59,999 nt of DNA, taken from the NCBI GenBank assembly GCA_910584575.1, contig CAJUBG010000020.1:1-59999 (forward strand), given 5' to 3'. Both the position numbers and the translations under genes were made by a program. Positions 15,981 through 24,919 of the stretch are shown here, in pieces. Below the pieces are notes generated by a model. It worked only from the letters and a program-made list of their open reading frames with translations, was not told the DNA's origin and did no database searches. Source of the stretch: an uncultured Dorea sp. (GTDB lineage Bacteria > Bacillota > Clostridia > Lachnospirales > Lachnospiraceae). Each line of letters starts with the position of its first letter. The stretch's first letter is position 1.

Positions 15981-16047
15981 CTTGCCTTCCCTTCCTTCTC
16001 TGTCGCACTTACATTTATGTCACAATATCAACTCTATACAGAATCCT

Positions 16048-18012
16048 TTATCCTTCCTTCACCATCTCAAGGAAGCTCTCCTCCGAGATAATCGGAATCC
16101 CCAATTCATTGGCCTTCTTATTCTTAGAGGATGCAGACGTAACATCATTGTTAATCAGATAATTGGTCTTAGAAGTAACCGACCCCGTCACCTTGCCTCC
16201 CAGGCTCTCAATCAATTCCTTCACCTCGCCGCGGTTGGCGAAATGGGTTACACTCCCGGTAATCACAAAATTCACTCCCGCAAATATCTGCTTCGCCTCC
16301 GCAGCGGTCTCCTTGGGAATTACCAGCTCATTTAACAAGTCTCTAAACTGCTTCACATGCTTCTCGGAAGCAAAATAATCGACAAACGCACTGGCAATCA
16401 CACCGCCGACCCCTGGAATCTCATTCAACTCCTCCTGTGTAGCGCGAAGCATGGCCTCTGGGTCATACCGGAATTCCTTACAGATAACCTTGGCATTGGC
16501 AAGCCCGATATTGGCAATTCCAAGGGCATAGATTACCCTGGGCAGAGTCGTAGTCCGCGCCTTCTTTACATTTGCGGCAAGATTCCGGTAGGACTTCTCG
16601 CCAAAGCCCTCTAAGGACTGAATCTCCTCCCGGTACCGGTCCAGATGGAATATATCCGCAAACTCCCGAATATATCCCTTGGAAATGAACTTCTCCAGGG
16701 TGGCCTCCGACAGCCCCTCGATATTCAACGCATCCCTGCTCACAAAAAGCGCAAAGGACTTGACATGCTTTGCCTGACATTCCGGATTGGTACAGTACAA
16801 AGCCCTGGCATTGGCAACCTGGCGGATTTCCGTCTCCCCCCGGCACACAGGACACCGCTTCGGAACCTCCTTCACACCGCTTCTGGTCAGATTGCGGGCA
16901 ATCTGAGGGATAATCATATTGGCCTTATACACCTCAATCCTGTCCCCAATCCCAAGCTCTAACTCCTCCATGATACTGATATTATGGACGCTGGCACGGC
17001 TGACCGTGGTTCCCTCAAGCTCAACAGGCTCAAAAATGGCCACCGGATTAATCAGCCCTGTCCGAGACGGACTCCACTCAATCTCCGTAAGGGTCGTCTC
17101 CCGCACCTCATCCGCCCACTTAAACGCATAGGAATCCCTTGGGAACTTAGACGTCCGCCCAAGAGACTGGCCATACGCTATATCATCATATATTAACACA
17201 AGTCCATCCGACGGAAAATCATTCTGGGCAATTTTTTCTGAAAATTTTATAACTTCCGCCTCCACGTTTTTTGCCGTCACCTCATGGAACTCCACCACCT
17301 CGAAGCCCTGCTCAAAAAGCCACTCCATCTGGCGTCTCCTTGAATTCCGAAAATCCACGCCTTCCGCCTGAACCAGTGAAAACGCATAGAATCTTACATT
17401 CCGTTTCGCCGTAATCTCATTATTCAACTGGCGCACCGAGCCGCTGCACAAATTTCGGGGATTCTTGTATTTTGCATCCACATCCTCTATCTCAGAATTA
17501 ATCCGTTCAAATTCCCGATAACCAATCACAGCCTCGCCCCGCAGGATTAACTCTCCCTGATAGGCAATCTTAAGAGGAATATTTTTAAACACCCTGGCAT
17601 TGTTGGTAATCACCTCGCCGACCTCGCCGTTTCCACGTGTGACCGCCTTAAAAAGCTGTCCCTCCCGATAGGTGAGCACAATGGTAAGTCCGTCAAGCTT
17701 CCAGGACAGCAGAGCCTTTTCTTCCCCCAGAAACCGTTTCAGTTCATCAATTTCCTTCGTCTTATCCAGGGAAAGCATGGGACTTTCATGCCTCTCTTTT
17801 GGCAATTCGCTCAATACCTCATACCCCACGTTCACCGTAGGGCTGTTGGCAAATGTAATCCCCAACTCCTTCTCAAGCCCCTCAAGCTCATCATACAGCT
17901 TATCGTACTCCCGATTGCTCATAATCTCCCTGGATTCCTGGTAATACGCCCGTCCCGCTTGATTCAAAAGCTCTACCAGCTCTAACATTCTGGCTTTCTT
18001 CGATTCGCTCAT
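16048..18012 (-). CDS. ligA: NAD-dependent DNA ligase LigA
   Basis: A 654-residue DNA ligase sealing nicks during replication and repair. The adenylated lysine is in SWKLDG (Lys105). The OB fold is followed by a C4 zinc finger (CPVCRGE...YCTNPEC), helix-hairpin-helix repeats (GFGEKSYRNL, IPGVGGVIASAF) and a C-terminal BRCT domain (about 575-654, GVNFVITGSVTHFANRGEV). Length and order are normal. ATG 18012 has AAAGGAG upstream. The gene overlaps the preceding pseudouridine synthase by 113 nt and is probably co-transcribed with it. Confidence 0.96.
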   Translation of the reverse strand: MSESKKARMLELVELLNQAGRAYYQESREIMSNREYDKLYDELEGLEKELGITFANSPTVNVGYEVLSELPKERHESPMLSLDKTKEIDELKRFLGEEKALLSWKLDGLTIVLTYREGQLFKAVTRGNGEVGEVITNNARVFKNIPLKIAYQGELILRGEAVIGYREFERINSEIEDVDAKYKNPRNLCSGSVRQLNNEITAKRNVRFYAFSLVQAEGVDFRNSRRRQMEWLFEQGFEVVEFHEVTAKNVEAEVIKFSEKIAQNDFPSDGLVLIYDDIAYGQSLGRTSKFPRDSYAFKWADEVRETTLTEIEWSPSRTGLINPVAIFEPVELEGTTVSRASVHNISIMEELELGIGDRIEVYKANMIIPQIARNLTRSGVKEVPKRCPVCRGETEIRQVANARALYCTNPECQAKHVKSFALFVSRDALNIEGLSEATLEKFISKGYIREFADIFHLDRYREEIQSLEGFGEKSYRNLAANVKKARTTTLPRVIYALGIANIGLANAKVICKEFRYDPEAMLRATQEELNEIPGVGGVIASAFVDYFASEKHVKQFRDLLNELVIPKETAAEAKQIFAGVNFVITGSVTHFANRGEVKELIESLGGKVTGSVTSKTNYLINNDVTSASSKNKKANELGIPIISEESFLEMVKEG

Positions 18013-18706
18013 ATAACTCCTTTAACTCCTGCTCTGTTAATTTTCTGACTGCCCCTGGCTTCAGGCCGCCAAGCTCAATATTCATAATCCGGACTCTGAC
18101 TAGCCTTGTCACCTGATATCCCAACGTCTCGCACATCCTGCGTATCTGCCGGTTAAGCCCCTGGGTCAGTACAATAGAAAATGTATACTTCCCCAACATT
18201 TTCGTTTTGCACGGCCTTGTCAATGCGTCAAGTCCCTTCTCCCTGTCACGGATTCTGACCCCTTCGGCCATCTGCCCAAGAAACCTTCCCGTCACAGGCT
18301 TATCCACCGTAACCTTATACTCCTTCTCATGTCCGTACCTTGCGCGCATCATCCCGTTAATCAACTCTCCGTCATTGGTCATGAGCAAAAGCCCCTCCGA
18401 ATCCTTATCCAGACGGCCCGCATAGGTAATCCTCTCCGGATAGTTCAGATACCGGATAATACTCTTGCGCTCTCTGCGTTCCTCTGTGCAGACGATTCCC
18501 ACCGGCTTATTTACTGCCAGCACAATCTTCGTCCGCCTCTCTCCAACGACCCTCCTCCCGACTCGTACCTCCTGTTCTTCTTCTACCTTCATGCCGCAAA
18601 CAGCGCGCACTCCGTCCACAGTAACCTGTCCGCTTTCAATCAGACGGTCCGCCTCCCTGCGCGAGCACACGCCCGCATCACTCAAAAACTTGTTAAGCCT
18701 AACCAT
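17900..18706 (-). CDS. 23S rRNA pseudouridine synthase, RluF/RsuA family
   Basis: A 268-residue pseudouridine synthase. The S4 RNA-binding domain is at the start (MVRLNKFLSDAGVCSRREAD). The catalytic Asp is in YAGRLDKDSEGLLLMTNDG, and QGLNRQIRRMCETLGY is typical of RluF (23S U2604). The final 37 codons overlap ligA in another frame and contain no conserved motif. The family usually ends near the KELYERI helix, so the tail may be a run-on from a lost stop codon. The exact target base is inferred from family resemblance. Confidence 0.88.
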   Translation of the reverse strand: MVRLNKFLSDAGVCSRREADRLIESGQVTVDGVRAVCGMKVEEEQEVRVGRRVVGERRTKIVLAVNKPVGIVCTEERRERKSIIRYLNYPERITYAGRLDKDSEGLLLMTNDGELINGMMRARYGHEKEYKVTVDKPVTGRFLGQMAEGVRIRDREKGLDALTRPCKTKMLGKYTFSIVLTQGLNRQIRRMCETLGYQVTRLVRVRIMNIELGGLKPGAVRKLTEQELKELYERIEESQNVRAGRAFESSGTGVLPGIQGDYEQSGVR

Positions 18707-19871
18707 CCCGCAACACTCCGCTTATCTTATCATCCTGTACAAAAGTATTTCCACTATATAAAAATAATACCCTGGAAATCTTATTTTCTTCCATAATATC
18801 ATTAAGATTCCCTTCATAGAACTCTGGGTCTATCACAATAATCTCCCTGAAATAAGGCACCAGAAAGGGAATCAGGCAGTTTGCATAGGAATCCTTCACA
18901 AGAAGCAGACGGTCCGTGGTGTCTGCCGTAGTACGGATATTGACCATTCCCTTGCTGCCTCCCAGGAACAAACCGTACGCGTCCATCTCCTTTAACTTCG
19001 TCCGGTCATACAGAGTGGAGGTCTTCCCCTCTTTGGCGTCCACTACAATCTGCGGCATCTCCTTCTCATTTTTAGCTGTATAGATGTAGATGGACTCTTG
19101 ATATCCCGTCTGATATCCACTCTTTAAAGACAAATCTCCCGTAAATATATTCGTAACCACATACTTCTCCCACTTCGGCGTCTTCGTACCGTCAAGCTGC
19201 ATGGACTCCGCCAACTGCTGACTGGCATAATAGGCTCCAAGGGTGGTCCAGTGGGAATCTGTACGGTAGTAGATTTCCTCCTTCTTGTGGGCGGCCAGAG
19301 TCTTGCTCAAATCCACCCAGGCAACGCCCTCTCCCAATTCCTGCGAAATGGAACGAAACATCCCCTCCTGGTCCTTTGTGACGGCAAAACGGGGAAGCTT
19401 GTCAGAGAGGATATTCGCCGCATTGGGCGCCAACGCCAGATAGACCGGAACCTTCTCATACTTCGCACGGAAATCTCCAATTGCCTCTAAGTTGGCCTCT
19501 AGCTTCTCCTGGTCTGCCTCTGCAATCGCCTCCAGAAGATAATGATCCTTTCCCTTAAACACACCGTTGGATTCCCGCTTTCCGATCAGCAAATCCATCC
19601 GGTTTTTAAGGGACACCCACAGATTCCGCCCAAGAAACTGATCTGTACGAAACGCCTCATACTTCTCCATGAAAGAGCCGTCTGCCGCCTGCTCCAGACT
19701 AAACTTAGGCCGTGTCGCAAGGGGACGGTTCTCCTTCTGGGAGAAATCCTGCTCTAACGGTATCAGCTCTAACAGAGAAATCAGTACCAACAGCCCGAAA
19801 AACACCAGAGCCACCGTTTTTCTTCTGTATGCCCTTCCTGATTTAAAATCCTTCTGTCTCTTACGCTTCAT
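18699..19871 (-). CDS. DHHW-family (AlgX/SGNH-like) protein of an O-acetylation cassette
   Basis: A 390-residue protein with one N-terminal membrane anchor (VALVFFGLLVLISLLELIPL) and an extracytoplasmic SGNH-like domain. The family motif is YYRTDSHWTTLGAYYA (Asp-Ser-His-Trp). Related proteins (AlgX/AlgJ, DltD-like) move acetyl groups onto cell-surface polymers together with an MBOAT partner. It is the last gene of three; 24 bp separate it from the MBOAT gene. Its end overlaps the start of the pseudouridine synthase gene by 8 nt. The acceptor polymer is unknown. Confidence 0.85.
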   Translation of the reverse strand: MKRKRQKDFKSGRAYRRKTVALVFFGLLVLISLLELIPLEQDFSQKENRPLATRPKFSLEQAADGSFMEKYEAFRTDQFLGRNLWVSLKNRMDLLIGKRESNGVFKGKDHYLLEAIAEADQEKLEANLEAIGDFRAKYEKVPVYLALAPNAANILSDKLPRFAVTKDQEGMFRSISQELGEGVAWVDLSKTLAAHKKEEIYYRTDSHWTTLGAYYASQQLAESMQLDGTKTPKWEKYVVTNIFTGDLSLKSGYQTGYQESIYIYTAKNEKEMPQIVVDAKEGKTSTLYDRTKLKEMDAYGLFLGGSKGMVNIRTTADTTDRLLLVKDSYANCLIPFLVPYFREIIVIDPEFYEGNLNDIMEENKISRVLFLYSGNTFVQDDKISGVLRDG

Positions 19872-19895
19872 AAACTCTCCTATTTTATGCTCAAA

Positions 19896-21278
19896 TTAAC
19901 ATACGATATATGTCACACACAGCAAAAACATGACTCCATATATCACGCAGTTGAGCAGCGCCAGACCTTTTCCTCCCCTGTCCATGATACTCTCATATCC
20001 CTTATGTACAAAGGGAAAAAGCCCGATTACCATAACGAGCAAAAGGACAAGATTCGTAACCAGCAGGTACATTCCCCTGTCATCCGCCAGGCCGTTGGCG
20101 CCTGCGCCGAACATATTTCCCAGATAGGCAAATGCACCTCCTGCTCTCTGGCTAAAAAAGAACACCCATCCGACCATAACCATGAACACACTGTAAATAT
20201 GTCCCAAAACCGCCGGCATCTGATCCAGCAGCCTCCATAAAAACAGCTTCTCTGCAACCATCAAAAGCCCGCAGTACAAGCCCCATATCACATAATTCCA
20301 CGACAACCCGTGGGTTAGGCCCGCCAGCAGCCAAATCACCAGGATATTCCTGACCTGCTTAGACTCCTCTGCGTCTCCTCCGCCAAGAGGATGGTACACA
20401 TACTCCCGAAACCACGCCCCAAGAGACATATGCCATTTGTACCAGAATTCCGTGGTGCTTCCCGCTAAATAGGGATATTGGAAATTCTCCGGCAAATCAA
20501 AGCCTGTCATCTTTCCAAGCCCTATTGCCATATCCGTATATCCGCTTAAATTATAGTAAATCTCAAGGCTAAACGCTATGCAGCCAAGCCACGCGCTCAG
20601 AACGGATACCTGCCCTGCGCCCAGCGCCATAACCTCCGTATGGAGAAGTCCTATATTATCCGCAAACAGCACCTTCTTGGAAAGTCCTCGTATGAAATAC
20701 ATGACTCCCTCGCCCACCTTGCCGGCAGACATCTGCCTTGCCCGAAGCTGCCCTGCCATCTCCTCGTACCGCAAAAGCGGGCCGCCTGATATCTTTGGAA
20801 ACATGAAGCCATAGAGCGCCAGGTCAGCCGGATTCTTCTGTACCTTTACATTTCCCCGATAAACGTCTATAATATAAGACAACATCTGAAGCGTAAAGAA
20901 AGTCATTCCCATAGGCAGCGCGAAGCCTCTAAACGGAATCTCCACAGGCAGAATTAACCTAAGCCCGTCAAGCACCGTCCTCCCATACAGAAATACACAA
21001 AGAAGCGCCAGATTGACAAGCGCGCAAAACATCACGGCTGACCTTGCACGCCGCCGGTTCTTTAAGACTTTGGCCAGGTGAAGCCCACAGGCATAATCAA
21101 ACAGAACCAGTCCGATTAGTAAGAACACAGCCACAGGCTCGCCCCATGCATAGAACACAAGGCTCGCCAGCAAAAGCAGCACATTCTTTAACTGTTCCGG
21201 TATCAGATAATACAGAAACAGTACCACCGGTAAAAATGTAAATAAAAATACAACACTGTCAAATAAACCTGCTACCAT
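19896..21278 (-). CDS. MBOAT family O-acyltransferase (AlgI-like)
   Basis: A 460-residue polytopic membrane acyltransferase. Family motifs are FALPMGMTFFTLQMLSYIID, NLSGYTDMAIGLGKMTGF and FWYKWHMSLGAWFREYVYHP. The catalytic His is in GLTHGLSWNYVIWG. It passes acyl groups, usually acetyl, across the membrane to an extracellular partner. ATG 21278 overlaps the stop of the SGNH gene as TAATG, so translation is coupled, and GGAG precedes it. The longer frame from 21314 only adds residues from the overlap. Confidence 0.93.
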   Translation of the reverse strand: MVAGLFDSVVFLFTFLPVVLFLYYLIPEQLKNVLLLLASLVFYAWGEPVAVFLLIGLVLFDYACGLHLAKVLKNRRRARSAVMFCALVNLALLCVFLYGRTVLDGLRLILPVEIPFRGFALPMGMTFFTLQMLSYIIDVYRGNVKVQKNPADLALYGFMFPKISGGPLLRYEEMAGQLRARQMSAGKVGEGVMYFIRGLSKKVLFADNIGLLHTEVMALGAGQVSVLSAWLGCIAFSLEIYYNLSGYTDMAIGLGKMTGFDLPENFQYPYLAGSTTEFWYKWHMSLGAWFREYVYHPLGGGDAEESKQVRNILVIWLLAGLTHGLSWNYVIWGLYCGLLMVAEKLFLWRLLDQMPAVLGHIYSVFMVMVGWVFFFSQRAGGAFAYLGNMFGAGANGLADDRGMYLLVTNLVLLLVMVIGLFPFVHKGYESIMDRGGKGLALLNCVIYGVMFLLCVTYIVC

Positions 21279-22075
21279 TATAACTCCGCCGCCTCCGCCA
21301 TGTGATTTACCCATTCCCCATAGTAATCTGACGTCATATGGATTCCGTCCTCGGTGTAGTATTCGTCTTTTACCAGGCTGCCGTTATCAATGAAGGTCAC
21401 CCCTTCCTCCTCACATAATTCCATGAGCTTCTTATTATAATCGGAAATATTCTCATACAGCTCGTCCTCGTCAATCACCTCCTGGGTAACCGGCAGGATG
21501 CTGTTGACATAAATCTTCGTATCAGGCAGCTTCTCCTTAAGCTCGTCCAACACGCGCCGGTACGCGATTACAAATATCCCCGCATCTCCGGACGCAGCTT
21601 TTATATCATTCAGCCCATAGGCAAGGAACAATACCTGGGGTTCGAGCTCGATTGCCCTGGAAACATGATTCTTAATCATGCTTACCTCCGTCTCGCACAC
21701 GCCTGTATCCCTCTCTGCCGTGACAAAAGACTTGTCAAGGGCCTGATTCTCATACAAGCCCTGGGCAATAGAATCCCCAAGCACGTATGAATTGGCAAAT
21801 TTCTCGCTGACACTCCGGTTCGCCCAGGCTTCGTCCGCCGCCCGTTCTGCCTCCTCAAGCTCTTGAATCTGGGCGTCAATCTTTGCCGTATCTGCTTCCT
21901 CCATCTGGGTGAGCTTAGCAAGCCCCTTGCGCGGGTCCTCCCTGGGATTCATCACACCCACGGCGAATACAATCCCTCCAATAACCATCCAGATGATCAT
22001 TGCCGCAACAGCCAGACGCAGAACAACGTCTCGTTCTTCACTTTTCTTCTTCGTCTTCTCTTGTCCTCTACTCAC
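21278..22075 (-). CDS. membrane-anchored SGNH/GDSL hydrolase
   Basis: A 265-residue protein with a single N-terminal membrane helix (about 22-42), an acidic coiled region (about 55-85) and an extracytoplasmic SGNH domain. Block I is YVLGDSIAQGL (nucleophile Ser), block III is FLAYGLNDI (Asn), and the catalytic Asp-His pair is in DGIHMTSDYY. It is the first gene of the SGNH-MBOAT-DHHW cassette and probably transfers or removes O-acetyl groups on a wall or capsule glycan. Confidence 0.88.
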   Translation of the reverse strand: MSRGQEKTKKKSEERDVVLRLAVAAMIIWMVIGGIVFAVGVMNPREDPRKGLAKLTQMEEADTAKIDAQIQELEEAERAADEAWANRSVSEKFANSYVLGDSIAQGLYENQALDKSFVTAERDTGVCETEVSMIKNHVSRAIELEPQVLFLAYGLNDIKAASGDAGIFVIAYRRVLDELKEKLPDTKIYVNSILPVTQEVIDEDELYENISDYNKKLMELCEEEGVTFIDNGSLVKDEYYTEDGIHMTSDYYGEWVNHMAEAAEL

Positions 22076-22275
22076 GGGAGCCTCGTTCTCCTTAAGCCAC
22101 TGTTTACACCCCTGTCAGCCATGGTTCTGCCTGATATCAGCAAACCGTTGTCCAACACGGGAGAGAAAAATGCATATATGAGAATATTGTACTGTTTTTC
22201 ACTGTAAAAGTCAAATATATGATATACTGTTCACAAATAACCACGATTTCAACAATCAGCAAAGGAGTTTTTCAT

Positions 22276-22755
22276 ATGAATATGTTCACATTATCAGCAA
22301 AATCCTGTATGTCCCACCTTCTTCTCAAGGACACCTTCGACAAATTTTCGTTTATTGAAGGGGAAATCACCACCTTTAACAAATTTACCCTGGACGGGTT
22401 CCTTCACAAAGACTTCTTCGACGAGAAGCCCAAGCGGGACTATGCCTACTGGCGCGAGGTTCGGGACTTCTGCTTTGGCATCATCAAGGGGAAACGCACG
22501 CCTCTTAACTTCAAGATTATTCTCTCCCTTGCGCCGGAGAATTTTGGCGCCTTCCTGGAGGAACACCGGCTCGGCTCATTTTCCCCCGAAGATATTACGG
22601 GGCTGTATCTGAATTTCCATTATGACGGCGCTATCCTTCAATGTATCACGGGAATTTCCATGCGCACGTTTTGCATGGATAAGAGCCTTGAGAAAGAATG
22701 GGACGCCTACGTGGGAAATTTTTTTAAAAAATCAGAAATTGAGCGTGAAAAATAG
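22276..22755 (+). CDS. DUF5721 family protein
   Basis: A 159-residue soluble protein typical of Lachnospiraceae, function unknown. The opening SCMSHLLLKDTFDKFSFIEG and EITTFNKFTLDGFLHKDFFD match the DUF5721 pattern as I recall it. AAAGGAG lies 8 nt before ATG 22276; the frame is open from 22219 but has no ribosome site there. It is monocistronic and divergent from the O-acetylation cassette. Confidence 0.8.
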   Translation: MNMFTLSAKSCMSHLLLKDTFDKFSFIEGEITTFNKFTLDGFLHKDFFDEKPKRDYAYWREVRDFCFGIIKGKRTPLNFKIILSLAPENFGAFLEEHRLGSFSPEDITGLYLNFHYDGAILQCITGISMRTFCMDKSLEKEWDAYVGNFFKKSEIEREK

Positions 22756-22775
22756 ACATATTTTTAACAGAAACA

Positions 22776-22804
22776 TTGTATTTTTTTTATAAATCATTTA
22801 TAAT
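22776..22804 (+). promoter_or_regulatory. sigma-A type promoter of chemoreceptor gene
   Basis: TTGTAT (22776-22781) and TATAAT (22799-22804) are separated by 17 bp, 45 bp before the start codon of the chemoreceptor. It resembles a housekeeping promoter, not a motility sigma-D one. Confidence 0.65.
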
Positions 22805-22848
22805 TTAATTATACTGTTTGTAAGTTAAGCGTAAAAGGAGATAAGAAC

Positions 22849-24864
22849 ATGAGAGGTAAGAAAAGAACTGAAGACAGACCAGCATCACGGTCCCTGATGC
22901 GCAGATGGGGCATCACGGGAAAGCTGGTCATAGCAATCGTAGTCACCATAGTAATTATGGTGGGCGCGTTGTTGCTCATTGTCCGCAGCCGTGTGTCCGA
23001 TGCTCTGCTGGTAAAGAGTGAAAAGCTGTTGGAGGAGACTACGGATAAGGCAATCCAGGAGGTGAACTCCTGGATGAGTGGGATACTGGCAACTCTGGAT
23101 ACTCAACGGGATACCATTCAGTATGAAGATATGGATATTCCACGTATGGTAGAATACATCAAGCATACCACCAACAAAAACGACGCATATCCGGCGGGAA
23201 TCTACGTAGCCTTAACGGACGGCTCCCTATATCATGCATCCTTCGTACCTGGGCCAGACTACAATGCACTGGAGAAATCCTGGTATAAAGACGGTCTTGC
23301 ATCTGAGGACTTTATTTTGGGAGACGCATACTTTGATGAGGACAGCCAGTCCTATGTTGTAGGCGCGTCCGGCGTATTGAAGAATGCCTCCGGAGAAGTG
23401 AAGGGCGTCGCTGCAGCGGACGTATACCTGAATTCCATATCCGATATCGTAGCCGATATCCGTCTGGAAAAGACAGGCGGAATCTTCCTTGTAGATACCA
23501 GAACCGGCACCATTATCGGACATCCGGACAAGGCGATGAACGGACGGTCCATGACGGAATTCACGGGTGACATGTATGCCTACGCTGCCAAGAAGATACA
23601 GGAGAATGCCACCGGATTGAGCCTTTATAATGACGACATGTACATAGAATTAAAGACAGTGCCCAACTGTGACTGGATGGCAGTATCTTATGTTTCCAGG
23701 GACGAAGTGCTTGCCGATTTGAATACTTTGACAGGCATCATGTCCTCGGTAGCCGCATTTGCAGTCTTAATTATGATAGTGCTGATTATCATTCTTGTAA
23801 GAAACATTATCGGGAAGCCGGTTGCGGAGTTGAATAATGTTGCGTCAAGGATTGCAGAGGGCGATTTGGAGCAGTCTATCCGGCACAGCTCTAATGACGA
23901 GCTTGGCGAGTTGGCAAGTAATTTCGGCAAGACTGTTGTACGCCTCAGGGATTATGTAGACTATATTAATGAGATATCGGAAAAACTACAAGAAATCTCC
24001 GAGGGCAATCTTGCATTTACCCTTACCCATGAATATCTTGGAGAATTTGCAAAAATCAAGGACTCCTTAGAACGGATTTCATGGTCATTAAATGAAACAC
24101 TGGGGCAGATTAATGTGGCTGCAAGCCAGGTGGCGACTGGTTCTGAATACGTTTCCGACGGGGCACAGACGTTATCACTTGGTTCCTCACAGCAGACCGA
24201 CGCCGTAGAATCTCTTGCATCACATATCTCAGCGGTTTCTGACGGAATCCAGAAAACCGCACAGGGCGCGAAACAGGCAAGCGAGATATCGCATAATGTC
24301 AAGACATGTATTCTGGAAAGCAATGAAAAGATGCAGCATATGAATTCAGCCATACAGAAGATTAGCGATAAGTCAACGGAGATTCACAGTATCATCAAAA
24401 CCATCGAGGACATCGCGTTCCAGACCAATATTCTTGCGCTGAACGCCGCTGTGGAGGCGGCACGGGCAGGTACGGCAGGAAAGGGCTTCGCCGTTGTCGC
24501 AGATGAAGTAAGGAATCTTGCCAGCAAGTCCTCCGAGGCGGCGAAGAATACCACCACGCTTATCGACCAGACGGTGGAAGCCGTTGCAGAAGGCTCTAGT
24601 ATGGCGGAGGATACGGCAGCTTCTATGATGGAGGTTGTAGAGCAGGCTGAGGAGGTAAGCAGGCTGATCGAAGGAATTGCAGAGTATTCCGCACAGCAGG
24701 CAGAAGCGACAGAGGAGGTTACCCGCGGTATCTCACAGATTTCCGACGTGGTACAGTCCAATCTTTCTACCGCAGAAAAGAGCGCGTCTGCCAGTGAGGA
24801 ATTATCTGGCCAGGCTAGTATGTTGAATGAACTGGTATCGAAGTTCAGGCTCAAAAAGCAATAA
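22849..24864 (+). CDS. methyl-accepting chemotaxis protein with Cache sensor
   Basis: A 671-residue transmembrane receptor. The order is: membrane helix (about 25-47), an extracellular double-Cache-like domain (about 50-285, with GIFLVDTRTGTIIGHPD), second helix (about 295-320), HAMP (about 320-370) and the MCP signalling domain. The hairpin tip that binds CheA/CheW reads IAFQTNILALNAAVEAARAG. The ligand is unknown; Cache domains commonly bind amino acids or small acids. AAAGGAG precedes the start. The gene is monocistronic between its own promoter and a strong terminator. Confidence 0.94.
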   Translation: MRGKKRTEDRPASRSLMRRWGITGKLVIAIVVTIVIMVGALLLIVRSRVSDALLVKSEKLLEETTDKAIQEVNSWMSGILATLDTQRDTIQYEDMDIPRMVEYIKHTTNKNDAYPAGIYVALTDGSLYHASFVPGPDYNALEKSWYKDGLASEDFILGDAYFDEDSQSYVVGASGVLKNASGEVKGVAAADVYLNSISDIVADIRLEKTGGIFLVDTRTGTIIGHPDKAMNGRSMTEFTGDMYAYAAKKIQENATGLSLYNDDMYIELKTVPNCDWMAVSYVSRDEVLADLNTLTGIMSSVAAFAVLIMIVLIIILVRNIIGKPVAELNNVASRIAEGDLEQSIRHSSNDELGELASNFGKTVVRLRDYVDYINEISEKLQEISEGNLAFTLTHEYLGEFAKIKDSLERISWSLNETLGQINVAASQVATGSEYVSDGAQTLSLGSSQQTDAVESLASHISAVSDGIQKTAQGAKQASEISHNVKTCILESNEKMQHMNSAIQKISDKSTEIHSIIKTIEDIAFQTNILALNAAVEAARAGTAGKGFAVVADEVRNLASKSSEAAKNTTTLIDQTVEAVAEGSSMAEDTAASMMEVVEQAEEVSRLIEGIAEYSAQQAEATEEVTRGISQISDVVQSNLSTAEKSASASEELSGQASMLNELVSKFRLKKQ

Positions 24865-24880
24865 TAATATGTCAGAAAAG

Positions 24881-24910
24881 AAGGGGCTATCTATTTTTCG
24901 ATAGCCCCTT
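24881..24910. terminator. bidirectional terminator between chemoreceptor and htpG
   Basis: AAGGGGCTATC and GATAGCCCCTT form an 11-bp stem around TATTTTTC. U-rich sequence lies on the plus side and an A-rich/T-rich tract on the minus side, serving both convergent genes. Confidence 0.85.
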
Positions 24911-24919
24911 AATATTTAT

